DNA from: Adiantum capillus-veneris
Lineage: Eukaryota > Streptophyta > Polypodiopsida > Polypodiales > Pteridaceae
Length of the DNA: 52,747 nucleotides
Assembly (NCBI GenBank): GCA_014529385.2
Contig: JABFUD020000374.1
Span: 1 to 52,747, forward strand
Direction: 5' to 3'
The notes under the pieces are model-generated. The model made no database searches. It was given only the letters and a program-made list of their open reading frames with translations, and had not been told where the DNA came from. The translations under genes and the position numbers were made by a program. This document shows positions 43,960-52,747 of the stretch, piece after piece (the stretch's first letter is position 1; each line of letters begins with the position of its first letter).

Positions 43960-44603
43960 AGCACTTCTTGATTAACCTAATCTCTACTTTCTTCTTTAGT
44001 CTTAAGTCTTCTATATTCCATTATGTCATGAAGTGGTTTCACCTTCTCATTATTCTAGATTTGAGTGTGTGGTGATGACTTCTTGCTTATTGAACACTCC
44101 TATCATTCTACAAGTACTCAATTTGTGATATTTAACATCTCTAATTAGGTTGATTAAGGGGGTTCTTAATCTTGTGATTAGAGTATGTTCCCTATTGTTT
44201 GCTCATGTGTGGATGGGTTTAATGCGACTCAAGCACCATTCACCCTTGTGTGTGTAGCTTTTGATTAAGTACCTTGATTGGCATGTGATGATTCGAGAGG
44301 CCAACACCAATGCAATTAGCATGTGCTTGTCAAGAGAGTGCTTTAAAATTCAAGTCTATGGCAAGTTGGACTTTGGTGAGCTTAATGTGTGTAGGTGATG
44401 CTTGATTGATGATTATGGTGTGATTAGAGTTAGTGATTCATGGCCAATCTCTATTGCATTGGAAGAGCATTCTCTTGAATCCTCTCATTCAATACATCCA
44501 ATGATGCTCATGTCTCCAAGCTCTAGCCGGGTTGCCAATCCTAGGATTGATAATTTTGTTGGTCTTGGGTTGTGATTAGGTGATTCTACAATGACCCCCA
44601 ACA
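43960..44603 (+). repeat. 5' LTR of G, second part
   Basis: Continuation of the LTR interrupted by H. It matches 50570-51218 and ends CAATGACCCCCAACA. Together with 34849-35169 it gives about 960 bp. Confidence 0.87.
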
Positions 44604-44605
44604 TT

Positions 44606-44618
44606 TGGTGCCGTTGTC
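44606..44618 (+). other. Primer-binding site of G
   Basis: TGGTGCCGTTGTC lies two bases after the LTR end CCCAACA. It resembles the TGGCGCCGTTGCC-type sites of Tat/Athila gypsy elements rather than the initiator tRNA-Met site. Which tRNA it pairs with was not checked. Confidence 0.7.
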
Positions 44619-46815
44619 AAGGATTGATAACCTAAGCTAGGAGTAGAGGATGTTAAGAATAGAGTAATTTCACTACTAATTTCATCGGTTTTTTGGTGTG
44701 TATAACTCAATTTTAGTTTGATTTGATTGTGTGCAAGTAATTGAAGCTGATTTTTGAGTTATGAATATCCCAAACCCCTAATTCCACCCCCAATATCACT
44801 AATTTCTCACTAACCATTACTAATTTCACTTCATTTTCATGCTAATTGTACTAATTTCATGCTAATTTTTAATAATTTTTGACTAACTTTGTTAACCTGA
44901 CTGCTAACTTTGATGTGTAATGTATGTTCAATCCCCTTATAAGAGGTGGAATCAACACTTTTATCAAGTTTCTTTGTGCTAATCCATGCCTAATCTATTG
45001 ATTTGAATGGTTGATTTTTGGCCTACAATGGTCAATTTTTGGGCCAAACTGGAAGAATCACACATGTGTGTGTATGGTGGAATCATCACTGGAGCAAGTA
45101 TTAGCTTGGATGCATTCAATTTTAAGTGCATTAGACTACTCCATTCAATTTTTGGGTGATTAATTTGATTCCAATGTGCTGCTAATTTATTGCTAAAATT
45201 AGGTGTATAAATCAATTGACATACTTTGAGAGCCTAATTTGACTGTTTTGGAATGAAATTGATGGTCCATTTTGACTAATGAATGATGTGTGTGTCAAGA
45301 TTAAGCTTGATTTGTCACAAGAATTCATGTGTGTGCATAAAAATCATTGTGTGTATAATGCACCAAAGAGGAAAAAACAACTTTAAAATTCAAGTGTTTG
45401 TGCACCTAATCTTGAGTGCGTGCATGAATAGAAATTTAGAAAATTGACAATATGTGAGTGTGAAATCATGTATTTGGTATGCAATTTTAGCATTGCAATG
45501 AGAAATTGATGAATTATTTGCATAAAATTTTGGTCTAAATTTGGGTGTGTGCCAATCAATGGCATATGCAAAGCCAATATGTGAATGAATAATTGGTAAT
45601 TTTTACCAATTATGATGATGATTTGGCCAAATAGTTGATGTGTGTAACAGAAATTGCCTTTGAAGATTTAAATAATCACTCAATTGATGCTCAATTGTGG
45701 AAAATTCTAATGTACTGTTATGGTAATGATTGATCAATGTGATGAACATGGCAATGCTGCATTCATTTGTGTGTGATTGTGACAAAGAATCATTCATGTG
45801 TAGCCTCACAAACCAAAATGACAAATCCACTTGGATTTGAGTGATTGAGATTTGAAAAATGAGCAATAAAAGATTGAAATGATTACAAATTTGATTTGGG
45901 TTGATGAGAAGATTTATGCATTTGTTGAGCATGTGTGAATAGCCCATTTGATTGTAGATCGGTTCAATTTTGAATTGGGTTTTACGCATATAAGGATTTC
46001 CAATGCATGTGTTCACGAGAAAATCATCAAATTGAAGTAATATGGTTGAGACTTTGAGTGATGATGTGTATGAAGTTTGACCTATTGTTTAAGGTGTGTA
46101 TCATTGAATTGCATGACTGATTGAGCATGATTGTGTGAAGGTCATCTAGTAAGAGGGAGTGCTAAACTATGCGTGTACACTAGTGAAAATGATCACGATA
46201 CAATGGCATTAAAAACCAACAAGTGCTATAACTCCAAATTGTTAAAATTCAAGCTATCTCAAGTTGAATCTTGGTATGCCTTGGGGCATGATTAAAAGAA
46301 TTGGACATGCAATGCTAAATGAATTAAGCAGCTCTTGATCAATGAAAATCGAAAATATTTCACATTTGATTGTAGTTATGCTTTTTTGATTTGCATTAAG
46401 ATCATTGATTGAATATGTTCGTTCTTGTTGTTGACACAATGCATTGGTATTCGACCATTTACATGGTCTTTATAAGATGCATTCCATATAAAAACCTCGT
46501 AATTTTTCATGCTCAATGATACATGGGAACATACTCTAAGTGAGGTTTTCTTCAAAATAAAAAAAATATGCTAATGCAAATTCCACAACACACATACACA
46601 CACTCGCTTTCTGTCGTACTTCATGCCCGACTTCATTGCTGACATCTTTTTGTCTATTTGATTGGCTCGCAGCGCACACCCACTTAGCCCATGTACATCT
46701 GCCACTTTTGACGTCTTCACATGTGCACAACCACACAACCCGCTGCGTGCAACTTGACAAAACACACACACACGTACACGCGCATTAAAAGCCATGAGCA
46801 CCATTTTTGCTATTG

Positions 46816-47062
46816 CTAAGGTTGTGGTCACGCGAGGCATAGTTATCTGTAATTCTGACAGATACCTATGCCTCTCTCATGGTCACACGAGGCTTAGTAG
46901 GATGCACAACAAAACTAAGCACATGCAGGTGGCGGTCAGCACCGTTTGCTTCGTAACGCGTGACCACGAGGCAGTTTCCTGTCACCTTCCCTGGGCTTGC
47001 AGGTACCTAGTCGCCCTTAGTTATCGACTACGGATAACTAAGGCCGTGTGACCATGCCCTAA
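46816..47062. mobile_element. MITE-like foldback element in G
   Basis: Imperfect terminal inverted repeats, CTAAGGTTGTGGTCACGCG on the left and, inverted, CTTAGGGCATGGTCACACG on the right, enclose about 245 bp. Inside are two strong hairpins: GAGGCATAGTTATCTGT with ACAGATACCTATGCCTC (46834-46874, one mismatch) and CCTTAGTTATC with GATAACTAAGG (47015-47043, perfect). No ORF is seen and the target duplication is uncertain. Confidence 0.45.
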
Positions 47063-47300
47063 GTATTTGGCACTGCTGCAAGTCGAACACACACACACGC
47101 GTTTGCTTGGTTTGTGGTCCCTTCTGCCTTCAAAGCGCCACGGTTCAGGCCATCCAGCCCCACTACACCCTTGCGAGATTGTGGGACACAATGCCTATGC
47201 CTATTCTCTTGCAGCCTCGTTTCCCATTCCCAGTCATGCCCGCCTTTGCCAACCCCTCTAGTTACCCCGCAATCCCTGCCAGTTATGGCACATCAAGCCT

Positions 47301-47326
47301 CACACACACACACACACACACACACA
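47301..47326 (+). repeat. (CA)n microsatellite
   Basis: Thirteen CA units. Confidence 0.97.
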
Positions 47327-47755
47327 TCTATTGTCAGCATCGCTCCCTGCATAAGTTCCCCCAATGACTTGCTATCTCGCCAGCAAGCTGATGGCATTAT
47401 TGTCTGCGTCTGCACATCACCTGCATAAGCTCCACACAACTCTTCACGTGCTCATTGTCTGCCGTTTCAACTACAGACCGCCAGTAAAGGAAAATATTGG
47501 GGAATCTCATCTTTGATAATAAAAAAAAGAAACATACTTCTTTTCATAAAGGGAGTTCCCACCTCTAAAGCTCAAAACTTTATGGCCTTGAGCTCATTGC
47601 CGACAAGAGGAGAGTAGTAGTGGCTAAATGCTTTGTATGGACTACATGAGTATTGATGAGCATGAACACCAAAATTTTGTGCATTTCTTTGTAATGATTT
47701 GTGCATGCCTTCAAGGAATGCATAGCCATGTTAGGATATATGAGGGTTGTGATCA

Positions 47756-47887
47756 TTTTAGTGCTTGTCTTGAATGCAGCAATCTTTTAGCACTAAAAAT
47801 GATTAATCTTTTGAAGTCATCTTGGCCAAAATTGCAATACCGGATTTTGATTGACCTAAGAGAGTGAAAATGTCACTTCATGAAAAA

Positions 47888-47945
<58 letters not shown>

Positions 47946-48447
47946 GTATGCCATAGTGCTATATACAAGCATCTGAGCATCCATTGTACGCGCATCCATT
48001 ATAACGACCCATTGAGTGTTTGTGCATGGACATTATGAGAATTGTGTTTGTTCTTGACTTTTAAGTACTTGGATTGATAGTAATATTCTCTCCGCACTAC
48101 AGGAAAGATCTCATTGTCATATGCATATGGTCATGAGAGCCACATTGGATGATGAGTTGATGCATGGTATGCTATGATTGAGTATGATTTTAGTGTTTGG
48201 CTTAATTGACATTATCATTGCACTAAATGAAAAATTATTTTCATGCATGTGAGCTTCAATTTTTAGACTATAATTGACTTTTCATTCATGCATGGCTGAG
48301 ACAAGTGCACCAAATTGGATTTGAATGTTACAGTTTAGTGCCTAGTGTGATTGCAACTATCCTTTTGCACTAAAGAAAATTATGGGTTTGACATTGTTAG
48401 TTGCAACTTAGTGCTTACTTTGAATGATAAATGCTTAAGAGCACTAA
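47756..48447 (+). repeat. Four copies of a TTAGTGC...GCACTAA stem-loop in G
   Basis: Inverted repeats: 47756-47765 with 47789-47798 (10 bp perfect, 23-nt loop), 48189-48195 with 48221-48227 (7 bp, 25-nt loop), 48334-48341 with 48367-48374 (8 bp, 25-nt loop) and 48408-48414 with 48441-48447 (7 bp, 26-nt loop). All stems share TTAGTG/CACTAA. The loops are similar in length and partly in sequence (TTGAxTG-like). The function is unknown. Confidence 0.75.
47890..47941 (+). repeat. (CT)n microsatellite
   Basis: About 26 CT units. Confidence 0.97.
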
Positions 48448-48529
48448 TGATTGAGTTGTTCTGAATTGATTGGAAAAGTGGGATTCCATTGCATATACTG
48501 GATGTCATCATTGCAATATATTACAAAAT

Positions 48530-48771
48530 TTGGCTATTAAGAGCCATTAAATTTCATTCCATCAGAAGTTGCAGTCATCTCTAGCTCATAGGTTGCTCTA
48601 AAATTGTAAAATTTCATGTGAGCTAGTTGTTAGCCAACTTTTTGAGAGCTTTAAATTGTAAAATTTGGCTTTCAAGAGCCACTTACTTTCATAAAAAGTT
48701 GTATTGTTTCTAGCTCATAGCTTGATCTAAATTACACATCTCATTTGAGCTAGAAATTAATCAACTTTTTA
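48530..48771 (+). repeat. Tandem duplication carrying a stem-loop in G
   Basis: Two related units of about 110-130 bp, each beginning AAATTTGGCT and ending with CAACTTTTT. Each holds an inverted repeat: CTAGCTCA/TGAGCTAG (48581-48588, 48619-48626) and TTTCTAGCTCA/TGAGCTAGAAA (48707-48717, 48746-48756). Confidence 0.75.
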
Positions 48772-50248
48772 TCATGCATGAGAGGTTTGAACATTGAAAA
48801 TGTGCTTATTTAGAAGCATTTTGATCTCTCTCATTATTTGATATGTATGGATAAGCTTGCTACTAAAGAGAATCATGTGCATAACCAAAGGCACTTTTTT
48901 CCCTTGGGTTTTTTCCCTTTGGTATATTTGGGTATTTTAGACCCTAGCATTAGGTTTTCATTAATGATTTTTTTTGTGTGTTTTTTGGCGTTCAATAGAT
49001 GTTTTTTGGAGCTAACACTTAGCTTCAAGAAGCTTGGCTTGCAAGTAAAAGAATCAAGGGGTCTTTTCACAAAGTAGATGCTATGCTCAAGGGTGCTCAA
49101 AAGAGCATGAATATGTGAAATCCTTCCATGATATTTCCCTTTTGTTTTATCTCTCCATTCTCTATGCTTGGATTAAATGATTTTTCTTCTAAGCTATCGT
49201 TCTTTCATTTTCAAAAAATAGGCATACATGAAAGTTTCAACACTTTGCTTTGTGAATATTAAACTCATCTAAAACTTGGCTTTATGTATGCTAATCATGT
49301 AGGTAATTAGCCTTGATCTTAGGTTAATGTAGGATCATTGCTTGTTAGTCCTAGACTCTTAGTGACTGACTTAATACTCCACTCATTTCTAGCATGACCT
49401 AGGGCTATGATTAGACTTCTAGTCCCTTAGTCCATTTGCCATAAGCACTTTATGATGGAAGAGATATACAATGCAAAAAATGAACAAATGAAGCAAAAAA
49501 GTGTAAAAAAGAAGTAGCACAAATGCTACTCGACACACAAAAATGAAAGTTCATTATTGTATTGTGTCCATGTGAGGCCTATCGCCTTATTGGCACTTGG
49601 AAGGTGAGGGGACCACCTTGGCTTGCTTGGTCAAATGCCTAAACTGATGCTCTGGGTTGATAGGGGTTAGGCGTTGCCTTGGTAGGCTAGTGGATTCTTG
49701 GAACACCTCCTTGAGGGTTCAAGAAACAGAGAGTCGTGGATAGAATTGCCTTGGGGGTGGTAGCCTTGTGATGCATTTTTTATTTTTTCTATGAATGACA
49801 AAAACAAATCTTCCGTAGCTTCAAAAAAGCTGTGACAATGTACTAATATATTAGGATCTTTTTTATAGCCCATAGATATGATATACTTGGATGCTTCATT
49901 AAGATTGGTCATATAGTTTTTAGGCTACTAGAGTTATGACCTTGCATTAGCATAGGGTTTTAACTAATTGCTTGTGTTCATGCATAAAACTGAAATTTCA
50001 AGTGGTTTAATCTTCATAATAGTTTAGGTAACTTTTTTGCTTTATATTGGCTATGATTAACCTATCTTTTAGAAGCAAAAATTCACTTTGAATCATTGTT
50101 CATTGTACTTCATGTTTTATTCATCCTTGTTGGCCTTTGATACTTATGAATTGTTTTATGTTTTGTAGCTCAACATTCCTCCATGGACGTGATTTCTACC
50201 ATGTTTTCGTGCTTTGCTTTAGTGGCACACGAGGACGTGCACCAAATT

Positions 50249-50261
50249 AGGAGGGGGGGAA
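50249..50261 (+). other. Polypurine tract of G
   Basis: AGGAGGGGGGGAA-type purine run directly before the 3' LTR start TGTTAGC. Confidence 0.85.
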
Positions 50262-51218
50262 TGTTAGCAGTGGCTAACATATGCAACATCGATTATGCAC
50301 CAAGTTGGAGATTTGCTATGGATGTGCATAATATTTCCTATTCACATTATATAAGGTCTTAAGCTCATTGGGAGTTCCAAATTGTATCTGCTGGAGGGCT
50401 CAACTTAATCCCATAGTAAGAAGGCTTGTGGTGCATTCCTTTATAAGAAAGCTTTTTATGCAAAGAGGATCCATTCTTGAGAGCTCACTCTTGAGTGGTC
50501 TTGGATGGCCTAGCCTGAGCTTAATGCCCATGCTTAGAAGGCTAGTGCTAATCCTTTGTAATTAGAGAAGCATTTATTAATGTAATTTCTTCAGTAGGCT
50601 TAATTATTCTATATTCCATTATGTCATGAAGTAGTTTCACCTTCTCATTTTTTTAGGTTTATGGTGATGACTTATTGCTTATTGACCACTCTTATCCTTC
50701 TAATTGTACTCAATTGTTTGATATTTGACATCCCTAATTAGGTGATATTTGACATCTCTAATTAGGTTGATTAAGTGGGTTCTTAATCTTGTGATTAAAG
50801 TATGTGCCCTGTTGTTTGCTCATGTGTGGATGGGTTTAATGAGACTCAAGCACCATTCACCCTTGTGTGTGTAACTTTTGATTAAGTACCTTGATTGGTA
50901 TGTGGTGATTGGAAAGGCCAACACCAATGCAATTAGTGCATGCTTGTCAAGAGAGTGCTTTGAGATTCAAGTCTATGGCAATCTGGACTTTGATGGGATT
51001 AATGTATGTAGGTGATGCTTGGTTGATGATTATTATGTGATTAGAATTAGTGATTCATAACTAATCTCTATTGCATTGGAAGAGCATTCTCTTGAATCCT
51101 CTCGTTTGATACATCCAATGATGTTCATGCCTCCAAGCTCTAGCCGGGTTACCAATTCACAGATTGATAATTTTGTTGGTCTTGGATTGTGATTAGGTGA
51201 TTCCACGATGATCCCCAA
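50262..51218 (+). repeat. 3' LTR of G (about 957 bp)
   Basis: Starts TGTTAGCAGTGGCTAAC and ends GATGATCCCCAA, where the last bases of the LTR are replaced by an inverted LTR copy. It includes a small internal tandem duplication of GATATTTGACATC near 50717-50760. Confidence 0.88.
50348..50355 (+). promoter_or_regulatory. Possible TATA box of G LTR
   Basis: TATATAAG lies 87 bp after the LTR start. It would imply a very short U3. Its use is unproven. Confidence 0.4.
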
Positions 51219-52139
51219 GACCAACAAATTATAAATCCTATGATTGGAGGCATGAGCATCATTGGATGTATTGAATGAGAGGATTCAAGAGAATGCTCTT
51301 CAAATGCAATAGATATTAGCCATGAATTACTAAGTCTAATCACACCATAATCATGAATCAAGCATCACCTACACACATTAAACCCACCAAAGTCCAACTT
51401 TCCACATACTTGAATCTCAAAGAGCTATCTTGACAAGCACACACTAATTGCATTAGTGTTGGCCTCTCTATTTATCACATGTCAATCAAGGTACTTAATC
51501 AAAAGCTACACACACAAGGGTGAATGGTGCTTGAGTCTCATTAAACCCATCCACACATGAGAAAACAATAGGGTACATACTCTAATCACAATATTAAGAA
51601 CTTACTTAATCAACCTAATTAGAGATGTTAAATATCACAAATTGAGTACTCATAGAATGATAGGAGTGGTTAATAAGCAAGAAGTCATCACCACACACTC
51701 AAATCTAGAATAATGAGAAGGTGAAACTACTTCATGACATAATGGAATATAAAAGAATTAAAACTAATGAAAAAAGTAGAGATTAGATTAATCAAGAAGT
51801 GCTTTTCTAATTACAAAGGATTAGCACTATCCTTCTAAGCATGGGCATTAAGCTCAAGGCTACGCCATCCAAGACCACTCAAGAGTGAGCTTTCAAGAAT
51901 GCATACTCAAGAATGCATACTCAAGAATGAAGCCTCTTTGCATAAAAGGCTTTCTTATAAAGGCATGCACCACAAGCCTTCCTACTATGGGATTAAGTTG
52001 AGCCCTCTAGCATATACAATTTGGAACTCCCAATGAGCCCAAGACCTTATACAATTTGAATAGGAAATATTGTGCAAATCCATAGCAAATCTCCAACTTG
52101 GTGCATAATTGGTGTAGCATGAGTTAGCCACTTCTAACA
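51219..52139 (-). repeat. Inverted LTR copy of G family (right)
   Basis: About 920 bp in reverse complement to the adjacent 3' LTR, ending TTCTAACA, the inverse of the TGTTAG terminus. It lacks the last 40 bp or so of the LTR at the junction and about 20 bp near 51245. The copia F sequence resumes at 52140 with TGATC, matching the TGATA at the left end of the complex. Confidence 0.87.
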
Positions 52140-52380
52140 TGATCTCTATTTTGGGGATGAAATTGTTGCATTTGGCATTTTATTCTGTGGGCTGTATAAG
52201 CTCACTTTCTATGACAAGTGTTGACAGATATTTGCAAATGCAGTTGTGGATTCTAAGGCTATTTTAGATGCAAAACTTTGTCATGCACACTTTGGGCATC
52301 TATGTTTTGCTAGTTTGCTACATTTGCTGCACCAGATGCTTTTGGTTTGGCTGTATATGTGGTCTAAATTCTAGCTAAGG
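52140..52380 (+). pseudogene. Copia F: pre-integrase region
   Basis: Continuation of copia F after the G complex: GDEIVAFGILF, then GLYKLTFYDKC and CHAHFGHLCFASLL, the GAG-pre-integrase zinc-binding block (H-x3-H type). The similarity fades after about 52340 and integrase is not seen before the window ends. Confidence 0.75.
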
Positions 52381-52747
52381 GTCCTAAACAATGCTTACAT
52401 ATCTAACATCAAAAAACGTATGCTAGATGACTGTGAATGGAAGCTTCATAAAATTTTCTGAGACATCAACATCCAATGGCTTCATGACATTTTCTGAGCA
52501 TGCAAATTCAATGGATGCTACAAGAACAAAATCGAGACGTACAATCCAAATTTTCATGAAATAAAGGGCTCTCATGCATAGCCGATTAATGAATGTCGTC
52601 TCTTGATCACCTTGTCCCTTGCATCTCGCAATGGCTTCATGACCTTACAGAAGTCTCTGAACATGCAAGTTCTCAATAGATGCTACCTGAACAAAATCTA
52701 GTGTGAAAGCCAAACTTAATGAATCGATAAGTCACTAAAACAGGGCC
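52381..52747. other. Unassigned end segment with short direct repeats
   Basis: No gene is seen. Related blocks (AATGGCTTCATGAC...TCTGARCATGCAA...GATGCTAC..GAACAAAATC) occur at about 52474-52535 and 52630-52698, with a partial third copy at 52437-52473. It may be an insertion into copia F. Confidence 0.5.

Larger units (their letters stand above)
44604..50261 (+). mobile_element. Element G interior: non-autonomous LTR element (LARD-like), no gag or pol
   Basis: About 5.6 kb between a primer-binding site and a polypurine tract. I find no gag, protease, RT or integrase motif on either strand. Open frames are short (105 codons or fewer on the plus strand; the longest minus-strand one, 45603-46016, has 137 codons and no recognisable domain). 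The content is AT-rich noncoding sequence with a MITE-like insert (46816-47062), AC and CT microsatellites and repeated stem-loops (47756-48834). A large retrotransposon derivative would use enzymes supplied by another element. Confidence 0.75.

Noticed and set aside
45603-46016. 137-codon minus-strand frame in G
   Set aside because: Its composition is AT-driven, it shows no domain, and it lies antisense in a non-coding interior.
47067-47428. Overlapping plus-strand frames rich in Pro and Ser
   Set aside because: They run through the CA microsatellite in all three frames and show no motif.

Overview
This window is nuclear DNA from a land plant. It consists almost entirely of transposable elements nested inside one another; I see no host protein gene, tRNA or rRNA. 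The evidence for a plant is Ty1/copia and Ty3/gypsy pol domains, primer-binding sites matching initiator tRNA-Met (TGGTATCAGAGC), and an En/Spm (CACTA) transposon with plant-type tnp2, DUF4218, DUF4216 and Transposase_24 domains. Several gypsy proteins remind me of fern or other non-angiosperm elements, but that is recollection and was not tested.

Left third (1-14186): the 3' half of copia element A (+) ends at 2534, directly inside the 3' LTR of copia element B (-, 2535-7957). B in turn sits inside a CACTA transposon (+, right end at 14186), so the left part of the CACTA must lie outside the window. The CACTA carries a tnp2-type transposase gene and a second Transposase_24-type gene, followed by subterminal repeats and a TIR.

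Middle (14187 to about 32212): gypsy element D (-) is the host. It runs from gag (32209) through protease, RT and RNase H, is interrupted at 26194, and resumes in integrase at 15924. Between the two halves lies element E (-, 15925-26194), a chromovirus-like derivative with 4.45-kb LTRs. E has lost almost all of pol and the promoter end of its 5' LTR. The CACTA inserted into the 3' part of D. D carries an unusual second retropepsin-like segment downstream of integrase.

Right third (about 32250-52747): copia element F (+) is interrupted four times: by a 228-bp insert, by a 678-bp Mutator-like MITE with a 9-bp target duplication, by the large G complex (34556-52139), and possibly again near the window end. 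G (+) is a non-autonomous LTR element with 0.95-kb LTRs and a 5.6-kb internal region without gag or pol. Inverted copies of its own LTR flank it on both sides, forming a long palindrome on the right. The 5' LTR of G is split by gypsy chromovirus H (-, 35170-43954), which has a perfect AGAGA target duplication. H is the best preserved element: one 1,595-codon gag-pol frame broken by only three nonsense codons.

The observations I rate highest are a recurring stem-loop family inside G, a 152-bp tandem array in what looks like the transcribed part of the E LTR, the second retropepsin-like segment of D, and the long inverted LTR pair. None of the elements looks able to move by itself. Decay by point nonsense mutations explainable as C-to-T changes is common in H and the CACTA.
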